From an uncultured Lachnospiraceae bacterium (GTDB lineage Bacteria > Bacillota > Clostridia > Lachnospirales > Lachnospiraceae): a stretch of 64,000 bases of DNA. Each line of letters starts with the position of its first letter. Position 1 is the first letter of the stretch. Made by a program: the position numbers and the translations under genes. The notes under the pieces were generated by a model that made no database searches, was not told the DNA's origin, and saw only the letters and a list, made by a program, of their open reading frames with translations. Shown here piece by piece: positions 1-9,366 of this stretch. Where the stretch lies: positions 34,424-98,423 of the forward strand of contig CANQEL010000008.1 of NCBI GenBank assembly GCA_947594855.1, given 5' to 3'.

Positions 1-2872
1 AGAATGTGACAGGCGCAGGCACATCTGCATTTTCCGGGAAGGAGATGTTTGTCTGGAATCTTGCATAACCGGGAGAATCCTTTTCAAGGTCGTATACTAT
101 ATTACATTCGCTGCCGTCTGTGGTCTTTCCGGTTATGACGCCTGTATCTTTGTCAATAGTAACCGCATCGTTAGGAATTTCAGACAATGGTTTGATTCCC
201 TGCGTATAGCCTGAGGAGTCGGCTCTGATGCCGTACAGCTTAAGCTCTGCAAGACTTGCATATTCACCGGCAGGCACATCAGGGAATTCAATCCTTATGT
301 AGCGCATATAAGTTCCGCCAAGACTGTCTTCGGCAGGTCTTTGGTTAATTGTATCGGAATTATATTCTTTTAAAGTAATCCATTCGTCTTCTGAAATATT
401 TAAAGACTTATATTGGATTCTGTAAGGGTATGCTTTGCCATTAAATATAAGTTTTGCTTTATAGAGGCTCATGCCGCCATGTTCAATTTCCAGATACAGC
501 CACTGTCCGCTGCCCGGTGTTTCAGCAGTCCAGGAAGTAGTATTATCGCCGTCCTGAATATTAACTACGGAACTAAGGCCGCTGCTTGAATTCATAGGGC
601 ATCCTTTGAATCTGTGATATCTGTAAGGCGTAGGTTCTTCAAGAGAATTAGGGACATATCCGCCGTTGCTCATAAATGCCCCGTACATTGTTTCGATGGC
701 AGGTTCATCTACAGAGCCTTCGCCTGTAGTAGTTATAGTTATAGTTGCAGGCTTGATTTCCGGATTGGTGTCGGAATAGGCTTTAATAGTAGTAGTGCCT
801 GCATAGTAGGAACGAAATTCAATTGCCGCCTTACCGTCGCGCATGCTGTCTCCGGGTTTGAAAGTAATGCTTTTGCCTGTAGGGAATATTCCCGGTCCGT
901 CTGTAACTTCAAAAGTTACTTCGGGCTCAGAATTAAGCCAGTTGCCGTCTTTGTCTGCGACAGTGACAGTGATATGGGTATCGCTCGTTCCGTCGTTTTT
1001 TATGGTGGTGGAAGATGCGTCAAGTAAAAGCCTGTCCGGAGTACCGTTCTGTGAACTTTCAGGTTCCACGCCGGTACGGTTGTATCTGTAGTAATACCAT
1101 ATATTAAGCGGCAGTCTGTAATAATCTATGTAACCCATGTCGCCGTAGCTTCTTGACAGTATGGAACCGTGGTGGAATGCGCACCACAATGCTATGCCGC
1201 TTCTCCACGGATAACGTATGGGTTCGCCATTTTCATCCGTCTGCACGCTTCCGTAATAGCATGTGAAATTCTCAGGTCTGTTGCCTGTATGTGTAGAATA
1301 TTCGGATACCAGATTTCCGACTCCGGGATTCTGATATTCAGGCATATCGGCGCCGTCGCCATTATATCCTGCTATGTCTACATTAGGAAGATGATCAAAA
1401 GAACCTCTTTGAGTTCCTCCTATTGCAGTGCATCTTGTAGGGTCAAGTTCTTTTGCAATTCCCGCCATTTTGCTTATAAGTGCTTTCTTTTTTTCCGCAT
1501 TATCGCCAAAGAACGGTTCATTTCCCATGCTCCATACTATAATTGAAGGATGGTTTCGGTTAATCCTTATCATTTCCGAAAGGTTATTTATGCAGCTTTG
1601 TTCAAATGCTTCTTCGGTAGCGCGGTTTCCGGTAGAAGGATATCCGTCTGCCTTATAATCATCAGAAGTGCCGGTATCTGAACCTTCACCCCAGAAAGAA
1701 GTACACCAGAATGCAGCTTCGCTCCAGAACAGCATACCGATTTTGTCACAGGCGTCGCCATAAGCAGGTGAATGGGGATAATGGGAGCCTCTTATAAAAT
1801 TAAGACCTGATTCTTTTATCATTGCAACGTCACGGTACAATGCCTCGGTCGTAACGGCGTTGGCCCAGCCCGCGTGGTCCTGATGTGCGTTAGCCCCGTC
1901 AATCCAGTAATGTTCGCCGTTTAGGAAAAATCCTTCGTCAGGAGAAAATTCATACCACCTGAAACCAAAAGTCGTATCATACTGGTCTGCCTGGGTTCCG
2001 TTTATCATGACATTGGTATGAACCGAATACAGGTTAGGCGTTTCGGGACTCCATAATTTGGGATTTGGTATATATGCGCTAGTATCGTCAAATTCATATG
2101 TATTTTTGGCGTTAATCGTAACAGAGGGGGAATTAATGACGGCAACTTCATTTCCCGAAGAATCATATACTGTATTGATAACATTTACAGTCTGGGCAGA
2201 GCTGCTGTCGTTTGCTATCTCGGTAAGCACTCGTACATTGGCCCGTTCTTTAGATACGTCAGGAGTCTGTACGAAAGTACCGTACCATGCTACATGTACG
2301 GGATTTGTTATAACGAGGTTTACGTCTCTGTATATTCCTCCGGTAAACATGTGGTCACCGGAGCGGGGAGCAAGGTCGGCTTTCCACAGGTTATTTACCC
2401 TTATTGCAACGACATTGCTTCCTGTACGCACATAATCTGTAATATCTATTTCAAATCCTGTATACCCGCCCTCGTGCATACCTGCGAATTGTCCGTTTAT
2501 ATATACTTCAGCCGTATGGAAAACGCCTGCAAAATCTAGGGTGATATGTCTGCCGGCCCATTCATTTTTTATATCGAAAGTTTTTCTGTACCAGCCATAG
2601 CCCGTATAATGTTTTTCTTCCTGCCAGTAAGGGATACTGAAATCATGAGGAAGACCTACGTTATACCAGCTGGAATCGTTATAGTTTTCTTCCTGGGCGC
2701 CTGCCGCGTCATCACGCACGAACTTCCATTCCCTGTTAAAATTGATAGTCTGCCGCGTAAAGGCTGATACATTATCGGCAGCTTTAACTTTTGTTACACT
2801 GCTGTTTTGCATTTTAACCATAGGCATAATAAGAGCAATAATTAATAAAAATATGCTGATTTTCTTTAACAT
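1..2872 (-). CDS. Secreted GH2 beta-galactosidase-like glycosidase, 3' end beyond window
   Basis: This open frame runs the whole way from an ATG at 2872 to base 1 without a stop, so the C-terminus lies outside the window. A GGAGG site precedes the start. The product begins with a hydrophobic signal peptide (about residues 1-32). A GH2 sugar-binding domain follows, then an Ig-like sandwich and a TIM barrel. The barrel carries WSMGNEP, with predicted acid/base E452, and VSEYSTHTG, with predicted nucleophile E524. After the barrel come an invasin-like Ig domain and an F5/8 discoidin-like domain. Family knowledge says such enzymes remove terminal beta-linked sugars (galactose or glucuronic acid) outside the cell. 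The divergent AraC gene is a likely regulator. Substrate cannot be told from sequence alone; the catalytic residues look intact. Confidence 0.9.
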   Translation of the reverse strand, partial: MLKKISIFLLIIALIMPMVKMQNSSVTKVKAADNVSAFTRQTINFNREWKFVRDDAAGAQEENYNDSSWYNVGLPHDFSIPYWQEEKHYTGYGWYRKTFDIKNEWAGRHITLDFAGVFHTAEVYINGQFAGMHEGGYTGFEIDITDYVRTGSNVVAIRVNNLWKADLAPRSGDHMFTGGIYRDVNLVITNPVHVAWYGTFVQTPDVSKERANVRVLTEIANDSSSAQTVNVINTVYDSSGNEVAVINSPSVTINAKNTYEFDDTSAYIPNPKLWSPETPNLYSVHTNVMINGTQADQYDTTFGFRWYEFSPDEGFFLNGEHYWIDGANAHQDHAGWANAVTTEALYRDVAMIKESGLNFIRGSHYPHSPAYGDACDKIGMLFWSEAAFWCTSFWGEGSDTGTSDDYKADGYPSTGNRATEEAFEQSCINNLSEMIRINRNHPSIIVWSMGNEPFFGDNAEKKKALISKMAGIAKELDPTRCTAIGGTQRGSFDHLPNVDIAGYNGDGADMPEYQNPGVGNLVSEYSTHTGNRPENFTCYYGSVQTDENGEPIRYPWRSGIALWCAFHHGSILSRSYGDMGYIDYYRLPLNIWYYYRYNRTGVEPESSQNGTPDRLLLDASSTTIKNDGTSDTHITVTVADKDGNWLNSEPEVTFEVTDGPGIFPTGKSITFKPGDSMRDGKAAIEFRSYYAGTTTIKAYSDTNPEIKPATITITTTGEGSVDEPAIETMYGAFMSNGGYVPNSLEEPTPYRYHRFKGCPMNSSSGLSSVVNIQDGDNTTSWTAETPGSGQWLYLEIEHGGMSLYKAKLIFNGKAYPYRIQYKSLNISEDEWITLKEYNSDTINQRPAEDSLGGTYMRYIRIEFPDVPAGEYASLAELKLYGIRADSSGYTQGIKPLSEIPNDAVTIDKDTGVITGKTTDGSECNIVYDLEKDSPGYARFQTNISFPENADVPAPVTF

Positions 2873-3029
2873 TGCTTTCCTCCTTTTAAATTTGCAAGTT
2901 TTAAAGTTACGTTTTATAAAGTTATTGTAGAATTATTTGAGAGTTGTGTATATAATAATAGTTGACTAATATTTTAGAAAAATCGACATTTTGATATAAA
3001 TAAACATAATTAAAAGAAGGAGATTAGAT

Positions 3030-3803
3030 ATGTTCAGAAATTATTCGCTTATATCATATGGCAGGGTATATAATCCTTATAACTGGTACTATAATCCGTC
3101 TTACGTGGTGAACAGGATATATTATATAATAAGCGGTACGGCGTTTTATAAAAATAACATACCGCTTAAACCGGGATATCTGTATATGTTTCGGGCTTCT
3201 CCGGATTTTAAGGTGCATCAGGACAAAAATGATCCTGTAGACCATGTTTTTTTTGATTTTAGTACATATAAAGGACTTTTGAAGAGAGAATATATAGAGA
3301 TAGACCTGGCTGAAGATAAAATGTTAGGATGTCTTGCCGGGCTTATAGGCGAGGAATTCAAAACGCCTGTAAAGCAGCCTGAGATAGTAAATGATTATTT
3401 TGAGATACTTTTATATTATCTTGGGGATTATCTTGAATCTGACGGAAGCTATTCGGAAGTTACTTTAGAGGCGCTTTCTATACTTCATAATACTCCGGCG
3501 TCTGAATTGTCGGTAAATCTGCTTGCATCTGAACTCAAAAGAAACATAAATCATATAATAAGATGTTTTAAAAAGGATATCGGCGTTACTCCGAATAAGT
3601 ATATAACAGAGCTTAAGGTTAATATGGCAATAGCGTATATTAAGCAGGGAATGAGCTGTTCTGAGATAGCTGAAAAACTTGGTTTTGGTTCTATATCGGC
3701 ATTTTCATATTTTTTCAGACATGCTTCCGGCAGAAATTTTTCTGAGTATAAAAAAGAAACGGGCAGGGCTGAGTATGAAAACAGCAGATATTACAATATA
3801 TAG
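3030..3803 (+). CDS. AraC family transcriptional regulator
   Basis: This 257-residue protein has an N-terminal region resembling the AraC sugar-sensing cupin and a C-terminal double helix-turn-helix (about residues 160-250). The second helix-turn-helix includes the typical SEIAEKLGFGSISAFSYFFR pattern. An AAGGAGA site precedes the ATG. It is divergent from the secreted GH2 enzyme, with 157 bases between the start codons, so a role as sugar-responsive activator of that glycosidase is the natural inference. The effector is unknown. Confidence 0.87.
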   Translation: MFRNYSLISYGRVYNPYNWYYNPSYVVNRIYYIISGTAFYKNNIPLKPGYLYMFRASPDFKVHQDKNDPVDHVFFDFSTYKGLLKREYIEIDLAEDKMLGCLAGLIGEEFKTPVKQPEIVNDYFEILLYYLGDYLESDGSYSEVTLEALSILHNTPASELSVNLLASELKRNINHIIRCFKKDIGVTPNKYITELKVNMAIAYIKQGMSCSEIAEKLGFGSISAFSYFFRHASGRNFSEYKKETGRAEYENSRYYNI

Positions 3804-3821
3804 AGTTGGAAAATCCATGTT

Positions 3822-3850
3822 TTGGACACAATTTTATGTTATTATATAAA
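3822..3850 (+). promoter_or_regulatory. Sigma-A type promoter for the foldase/two-component genes
   Basis: TTGGAC and TATAAA are separated by 17 bases, 30 bases before the ATG at 3880. This matches the housekeeping consensus well. Confidence 0.6.
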
Positions 3851-3879
3851 AAATTAAAAAATATCAGGAGGACATTTTA

Positions 3880-4998
3880 ATGCCGGGAAAGAAGAAAGTT
3901 AGTAAAAAAAGCAATAAAAAACCGATTATATTTGCAGTTTCAGCAGTGGCAGCTGTTTTGGTTATTATAATACTGTGTTTTGTTATAGGAAGGGAAAATG
4001 AAAAAGCAAATGCTGTAGAATATGGTGTGCCGGTTGACTATGAGGCAGAAGGTTACATTAAACTTGGTAAATATAAAAATATACCGTATTCAGTTGAAGT
4101 TACAGATGAAGATGTTGCAGAAGAAATAGAATTTATTCTTGACGATGCGGAAGCATATGAAAAACTTACCGGAACGGCTAAAGAAGGCGATATGGTAAAT
4201 ATTAATTATACATGTACGATTGACGGAAATATTATAGATGACTATACATCCGAGGATGAATATACCACGCTTGGTGATGAAGATTATTTTGCTGAGTTTG
4301 ATGAAGAGATACCGGGAATGAATACAGGTGAAACAAAGAATATTACAGTAGAGGTACCGGAAGATTATGGCGATGAGATTATTGACGGTAAAACAGCTCA
4401 GTTTGCCATAACGCTTAATTATATATGCGGAGATGAAATAGAACAGCAGCTTACGGATGAGTTTGTTTCAGATTATTCCGAAGGAGAGTGTGGGAGCGTG
4501 GCAGATTTTAATGATTATGTCAGGGAAACGCTTTATAATGATAATGTGGATGGTCTTGCTGATAATATATGGGAAAAAGTTCTTGAAGATACCAAAGTAA
4601 AGAAATATCACAAGGGTGAGCTTAAAAATGCAATGGATGAAACTGAGAAAAGTTACGCAAATTTTGCCGAGCTTTCAGATTATACCATTGATGAATTGCT
4701 TGAATCATTTGGAATGACGGAAGATGATATAGAAGACATAGGAAAAGATGCGGCTCTTGAAAAGATGGCTGCAAAAACGATAGCGGTGAAAGAAAATATT
4801 ACTCTTAGCGATGAAGAGTATAAGAACCTGCTTATATACTATATGGAATATGAAAATGGCGAAGAACAGAGTAAAACACTTGAAGAAATGGAAGCTGATT
4901 ATGAAGATGGTTTTGGAGAGAATCCAAAGGATGCAATGCTTAGGGAAAATGTTAAAAACCATGTTAAGGAATGGGCGGATATAACCGGGCTTAAATAA
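3880..4998 (+). CDS. Membrane-anchored trigger-factor-like FKBP peptidyl-prolyl isomerase
   Basis: The 372-residue product has a basic N-terminus and one hydrophobic segment (about residues 17-37). It has no proper lipobox, because the Cys is preceded by Leu, so it should be tail-out and anchored by this segment. An FKBP-like domain follows (about 85-185, with the GDMVNINYTCTIDG strand typical of trigger factor). The C-terminal half is helical and acidic and resembles the trigger factor chaperone domain. The ribosome-binding N-terminal domain of trigger factor is absent. The likely role is folding of exported proteins at the outer face of the membrane. A response regulator starts 14 bases after the stop, so the gene probably shares a transcript with the two-component system. 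Confidence 0.8.
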   Translation: MPGKKKVSKKSNKKPIIFAVSAVAAVLVIIILCFVIGRENEKANAVEYGVPVDYEAEGYIKLGKYKNIPYSVEVTDEDVAEEIEFILDDAEAYEKLTGTAKEGDMVNINYTCTIDGNIIDDYTSEDEYTTLGDEDYFAEFDEEIPGMNTGETKNITVEVPEDYGDEIIDGKTAQFAITLNYICGDEIEQQLTDEFVSDYSEGECGSVADFNDYVRETLYNDNVDGLADNIWEKVLEDTKVKKYHKGELKNAMDETEKSYANFAELSDYTIDELLESFGMTEDDIEDIGKDAALEKMAAKTIAVKENITLSDEEYKNLLIYYMEYENGEEQSKTLEEMEADYEDGFGENPKDAMLRENVKNHVKEWADITGLK

Positions 4999-5012
4999 GA
5001 GGTGTTATTATT

Positions 5013-5693
5013 ATGGATAATGTAAAGATACTTGTTGTTGATGATGAACAGAGAATGAGAAAACTGGTAAGGGATTTCCTTGTAAAGAAAGATTTTATTG
5101 TGCTTGAAGCCGCCAATGGTGAAGAGGCAATAGACATATTTTTTGAAGAAAAAAATATTGGGCTTGTTATTCTTGATATTATGATGCCTAAAATGGACGG
5201 CTGGCAGGTCTGCCGTGAAATAAGGCAGTATTCCAAGGTTCCTATAGTAATGCTTACGGCAAAGTCCGGAGAGAGAGATGAACTTTTAGGATTTGAACTT
5301 GGAGTAGATGAATATATTTCTAAGCCGTTTAGTCCTAAAATTCTTGTTGCGAGGGTTGAAGCGCTGTTAAGAAGAGCAAGCGTTATTGGTGATGATGTTG
5401 TTGAACTTGGCGGAATAATACTCGATAAGAGCGCCCATGAGGTAAGTATTGATGGAAAGAAGCTTGAACTCAGCTTTAAGGAGTTTGAACTTCTGGCATA
5501 TTTTATAGATAATAAGGGAATTGCCCTTTCCAGGGAGAAGATTCTTAATAATGTATGGAATTATGATTATTACGGTGATGCAAGAACAATTGACACACAT
5601 GTAAAAAAACTCCGCAGTAAAATGGGTGATAAAGGCAGTTATATTAAAACGATATGGGGAATGGGCTACAAGTTTGAGGCGGAGCAGGGGTGA
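5013..5693 (+). CDS. OmpR/PhoB family response regulator
   Basis: The 226-residue protein has a receiver domain with the acidic pair DDE near residue 10, the phospho-acceptor D55 in VILDIMMPKMDG and the conserved Lys in YISKPF. A winged-helix DNA-binding domain ends in RTIDTHVKKLRSKMG and the WGMGYKF strand. It is paired with the kinase directly downstream and probably co-transcribed with the upstream foldase. Targets are unknown; envelope stress is a guess from the neighbour. Confidence 0.93.
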   Translation: MDNVKILVVDDEQRMRKLVRDFLVKKDFIVLEAANGEEAIDIFFEEKNIGLVILDIMMPKMDGWQVCREIRQYSKVPIVMLTAKSGERDELLGFELGVDEYISKPFSPKILVARVEALLRRASVIGDDVVELGGIILDKSAHEVSIDGKKLELSFKEFELLAYFIDNKGIALSREKILNNVWNYDYYGDARTIDTHVKKLRSKMGDKGSYIKTIWGMGYKFEAEQG

Positions 5694-5698
5694 AACAT

Positions 5699-7210
5699 AT
5701 GAAACATTCCATTCGTACAAGGTTTATTATTATACTGACTGCATTTATAGTTATATTTGTAGCGGCAAATATTTTTATGAATATCTCGCTGCTTGAGACA
5801 TATTATACGCATCAGAAAAAAAATGTCCTTATTGATGTATATAATGATGTGCGGAATATGGATACTTATGCATCGGAAGAAAGTTATTATTATCTGGATA
5901 GTCTGAGCGCAAATAATGGCGTAACTCTTTATGTATTTTCCATTACAAGCGACATGATATGGAATTATTATAATTTTTCATATCCTGACGTGGATTCAGG
6001 CGGTACCGCTTTTAATATTATAAAGGACAGGCTTGATAATTATGTAAATGATTATTACGGCTGGAGTACCCTTGATAATAGTTATCAGAAAATTGCTGGT
6101 ACAGACAATTATCAGATGTATAAAATATTTGATGACAAAATAGGCTCTAATTATCTGGAGCTTTTTGGAAAGGTTGACAGAACGACCTTTATATTCCTGC
6201 GCGCAAATTACCAGAATATTAAGGAAAGCGCAGCGGTATCAAACAAGTTTATTACGTATATAGGTATATTTGCCGTGCTTTTAGGCGCGCTTGCAATGTT
6301 TTTTATCGGAAGAGGGTTTACCAAACCCATACTTGAATTGTCTGATATTGCGGACAGGATGGCGGGACTTGATTTTGATGCCAGGTATGAGGTAAAAACG
6401 GATGATGAAATAGGCAGGCTTGGGAAAAGCATGAATATGCTTTCGTCACAGCTTGAAAATACCATTTCGGAACTTAAAAGCGCCAATAATGAGCTGCAGT
6501 CGGATATTGAAAAGAAGATGCAGATAGATGAAATGAGACAAGAGTTTTTGTCGAATGTATCGCATGAACTTAAAACTCCGATTGCTCTTATTCAGGGCTA
6601 TGCGGAAGGTCTTTCGGATGACGTTATAGACGATGCTAACGACAGAAAATTCTACTGTGACGTTATTATTGATGAGGCGCATAAAATGAACAGAATGGTA
6701 AGACGGCTGCTTGACCTTAATCAGCTTGAATTTGGTACTGATAAACCTGACATGGAACGTTTTGACGTCGTACAGGTAATCAAATCAGTTGTATCGGCTT
6801 CGGATATTATGTTTAAGCAAAAAAATGTTAATCTTGTAATGTATGAACCGCTTCCGGTGTTTGTATGGGCCGAGGAATATCTTGTAGAAGAAGTGCTTAC
6901 CAATTATGTAAGTAATGCGCTTAACCATGTAAATGATTCAGGAATTATAAGAATATATACCAGGAAGCGCGGTGATATAGTAAGGATAAGCGTTGTTAAT
7001 ACAGGCGAGCATATACCGGAGGAAGAGCTTGATAAAATATGGGTTAAATTTTATAAAGTGGATAAGGCAAGAACAAGGGAATATGGAGGCAATGGAATAG
7101 GACTTTCCATTGTAAAAGCTGTTATGAATACGTTTAACAGGGAATGTGGAGTTAATAACTGTGATGACGGCGTGGAATTCTGGTTTGAACTTGAATGTGC
7201 AAAAAACTGA
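5699..7210 (+). CDS. Sensor histidine kinase
   Basis: The product has two transmembrane helices (near residues 10-30 and 180-203) flanking an extracytoplasmic sensor of about 150 residues. A HAMP segment, a HisKA helix with phospho-acceptor His in SHELKTPIALIQG and an HATPase domain (NYVSNALNHV, GGNGIGLSIVK) follow. The ATG at 5699 lies 8 bases after AGGGG. A GTG at 5690 is an alternative that would overlap the regulator stop. It should phosphorylate the adjacent OmpR-type regulator. The outside domain matches no sensor fold I recognise, so the signal is unknown. Confidence 0.92.
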   Translation: MKHSIRTRFIIILTAFIVIFVAANIFMNISLLETYYTHQKKNVLIDVYNDVRNMDTYASEESYYYLDSLSANNGVTLYVFSITSDMIWNYYNFSYPDVDSGGTAFNIIKDRLDNYVNDYYGWSTLDNSYQKIAGTDNYQMYKIFDDKIGSNYLELFGKVDRTTFIFLRANYQNIKESAAVSNKFITYIGIFAVLLGALAMFFIGRGFTKPILELSDIADRMAGLDFDARYEVKTDDEIGRLGKSMNMLSSQLENTISELKSANNELQSDIEKKMQIDEMRQEFLSNVSHELKTPIALIQGYAEGLSDDVIDDANDRKFYCDVIIDEAHKMNRMVRRLLDLNQLEFGTDKPDMERFDVVQVIKSVVSASDIMFKQKNVNLVMYEPLPVFVWAEEYLVEEVLTNYVSNALNHVNDSGIIRIYTRKRGDIVRISVVNTGEHIPEEELDKIWVKFYKVDKARTREYGGNGIGLSIVKAVMNTFNRECGVNNCDDGVEFWFELECAKN

Positions 7211-7225
7211 CTTGCAGATGGGAAG

Positions 7226-7254
7226 TAGACAAACTGTCCCGGATGTGCTATGCT
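7226..7254 (+). promoter_or_regulatory. Putative promoter for hisH-hisF
   Basis: TAGACA and TATGCT are separated by 17 bases and lie 38 bases before the hisH ATG. This is a reasonable but imperfect match. Confidence 0.45.
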
Positions 7255-7292
7255 GTCTCATGGAATAAAGAAAACAGGGGCATACAGGTAAG

Positions 7293-7904
7293 ATGATAGC
7301 AATAATTGATTATGACGCAGGAAACCTTAAAAGCGTACAGAAGGCGCTCGAATATATAGGAGAAACTCCGGTAGTGACAAGAGATGCAGACGAGATACTT
7401 TCGGCAGATAAGGTAATACTTCCGGGAGTGGGCGCTTTTGGTGATTCGATGGAAAAACTTCGCTCATATGGGCTCGTTGAAGCCATTAAACAGAGTGTCA
7501 GTGGTGGCACTCCTTTTCTTGGAATATGTCTTGGGCTTCAGCTTCTGTTTGATGAAAGCGACGAGTCGCCCGGCGTAAATGGTTTATCTGTACTTAAAGG
7601 GAAAATATGCGCAATGGACCATGACGGAATACACAAGATTCCGCATATGGGATGGAATTCATTGCATTTTCCTAAAGGTTCAAAATTATTTAAGGGAATA
7701 GACGAAGGCGCCTACGTATATTTTGTACATTCATATTATCTTAAAGCAGAGGATGAGAATATAGTAACGGCAACCACCGAATATACCAACCATATTCACG
7801 CCGCAGTAGAATACGGCAACGTATATGCCTGTCAGTTCCACCCTGAGAAAAGCGGAGATGTGGGCCTTAGAATACTGAAAAATTTTATTTCATTAGGAGA
7901 ATAA
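7293..7904 (+). CDS. hisH: Imidazole glycerol phosphate synthase, glutaminase subunit
   Basis: This 203-residue class I glutamine amidotransferase supplies ammonia to HisF in histidine synthesis. The catalytic triad is visible: C79 in [10 protein letters not shown], and H183 and E185 in QFHPEKSG. The length is normal. hisF begins 1 base after the stop, so the two subunits are translationally linked. No other histidine genes are in the window. Confidence 0.96.
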   Translation: MIAIIDYDAGNLKSVQKALEYIGETPVVTRDADEILSADKVILPGVGAFGDSMEKLRSYGLVEAIKQSVSGGTPFLGICLGLQLLFDESDESPGVNGLSVLKGKICAMDHDGIHKIPHMGWNSLHFPKGSKLFKGIDEGAYVYFVHSYYLKAEDENIVTATTEYTNHIHAAVEYGNVYACQFHPEKSGDVGLRILKNFISLGE

Positions 7905-7905
7905 C

Positions 7906-8667
7906 ATGTTTACTAAAAGAATCATTCCCTGTCTTGATGTGAATGAAGGCAGAGTTGTAAAAGGTATTAATTTTGTTAATCTTAAAGATGCAGGCGACCC
8001 CGTGGAAGTCGGCAGGGCATATGGCGAATGTGGGGCAGATGAGCTTGTGTTTCTTGATATAACCGCATCCAGCGATTCAAGGGATATTAAACTCGACATG
8101 GTAAGAAAAGTTGCCGAGACGGTATTTATCCCGTTTACCGTGGGAGGCGGTATCCGTACCGTGGAGGATTTTAAGGTTATTCTCAGGGAAGGCGCGGATA
8201 AGATTGCCGTTAATACGGCGGCTATCATGAATCCTGACCTCATATCCGAAGCGGCGCTTAAATTCGGAAGCCAGTGCGTGGTAGTTGCAATTGATGCAAA
8301 AAGAAGAAAAGATGGAAGCGGATGGAACATATATAAAAACGGCGGCCGTATTGATATGGGCATAGATGCCGTGGAATGGGCGGTAAAAGCAAATGAGCTT
8401 GGAGCCGGAGAGATACTTCTTACAAGTATGGACTGTGACGGAACAAAAGACGGCTATGATATAGAACTTACAAGAACAGTTGCAGACAATGTAAGCATAC
8501 CGGTAATTGCATCGGGAGGTGCGGGAAAGAAGGAGCATTTTCTTGAGGCTATAAATGATGGGCATGCGGATGCGGTGCTTGCGGCGTCATTATTTCATTA
8601 TAAGGAGCTTGAAATAATGGAGCTTAAGCAGTATCTTCGTGACAATAATGTAAGCGTAAGGCTTTAG
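7906..8667 (+). CDS. hisF: Imidazole glycerol phosphate synthase, cyclase subunit
   Basis: This 253-residue TIM barrel makes imidazole glycerol phosphate and AICAR from PRFAR using ammonia from HisH. The N-terminal [14 protein letters not shown] holds catalytic D11, and [10 protein letters not shown] holds the second conserved Asp. Phosphate-binding glycines appear in VGGGIRT and IASGGAG. AGGAG precedes the start. It is complete and of normal length. Confidence 0.97.
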   Translation: MFTKRIIPCLDVNEGRVVKGINFVNLKDAGDPVEVGRAYGECGADELVFLDITASSDSRDIKLDMVRKVAETVFIPFTVGGGIRTVEDFKVILREGADKIAVNTAAIMNPDLISEAALKFGSQCVVVAIDAKRRKDGSGWNIYKNGGRIDMGIDAVEWAVKANELGAGEILLTSMDCDGTKDGYDIELTRTVADNVSIPVIASGGAGKKEHFLEAINDGHADAVLAASLFHYKELEIMELKQYLRDNNVSVRL

Positions 8668-8677
8668 GAGGAAAGTT

Positions 8678-9352
8678 ATGGGAGCTATAAAAAATGACTG
8701 GCTTGAGGCAATGAATCCTGAGTTTGCGAAGCCATACTATGCTTCGTTGTACAGGTTTGTAATTGATGAATATAAAAAACACATCATATATCCTCCCGCT
8801 GACGATATTTTCAATGCATTTCATTTTACGCCGCTTAGCAAAGTGAAGGTTGTAATCCTTGGACAGGACCCGTACCATGGTCCCAACCAGGCGCATGGAC
8901 TGTGCTTTTCGGTAAAAGCCGGTGTGGATATACCTCCGTCGCTTGTTAATATATATAAGGAACTTAATTCAGATTTGGGATGTTATATACCTAATAACGG
9001 TTATCTGAAAAAATGGGCGGATGAGGGAGTTTTGCTTCTCAATACTGTACTTACGGTAAGGCAGGGACTTGCCAATTCGCATAAAAATATGGGCTGGGAA
9101 CAGTTTACTGATGCTGCAATACAGGCGGTAAATGCGCAGGACAGACCTGTGGTATATATGCTCTGGGGAAGACCTGCAAGGGCTAAGAAACCAATGCTTA
9201 CAAATAAGAAACACCTTATACTGGAGGCGGCGCATCCGAGTCCGCTTTCGGCGTATAACGGATTTTTTGGATGCAGGCATTTCAGTAAAGCAAATGAATT
9301 TCTTAAAGCCAACGGGGAAACACCTGTTGACTGGCAGATAGATAATATTTAA
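8678..9352 (+). CDS. ung: Uracil-DNA glycosylase
   Basis: This 224-residue family 1 UDG removes uracil from DNA to begin base excision repair. The water-activating motif GQDPYHGPNQAHG and the DNA-contact loop HPSPLSAYNGFFG are intact. The gene sits 10 bases after hisF with a GGAGG site and is probably read through from that transcript. No functional link with histidine synthesis is implied. Confidence 0.97.
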   Translation: MGAIKNDWLEAMNPEFAKPYYASLYRFVIDEYKKHIIYPPADDIFNAFHFTPLSKVKVVILGQDPYHGPNQAHGLCFSVKAGVDIPPSLVNIYKELNSDLGCYIPNNGYLKKWADEGVLLLNTVLTVRQGLANSHKNMGWEQFTDAAIQAVNAQDRPVVYMLWGRPARAKKPMLTNKKHLILEAAHPSPLSAYNGFFGCRHFSKANEFLKANGETPVDWQIDNI

Positions 9353-9366
9353 TCAGGAGGTTTATT

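Noticed and set aside
614..2930. Several plus-strand frames over the first 2.9 kb
   Set aside because: They lie antisense to the GH2 gene, whose frame and motifs are clear; none has a good ribosome site.
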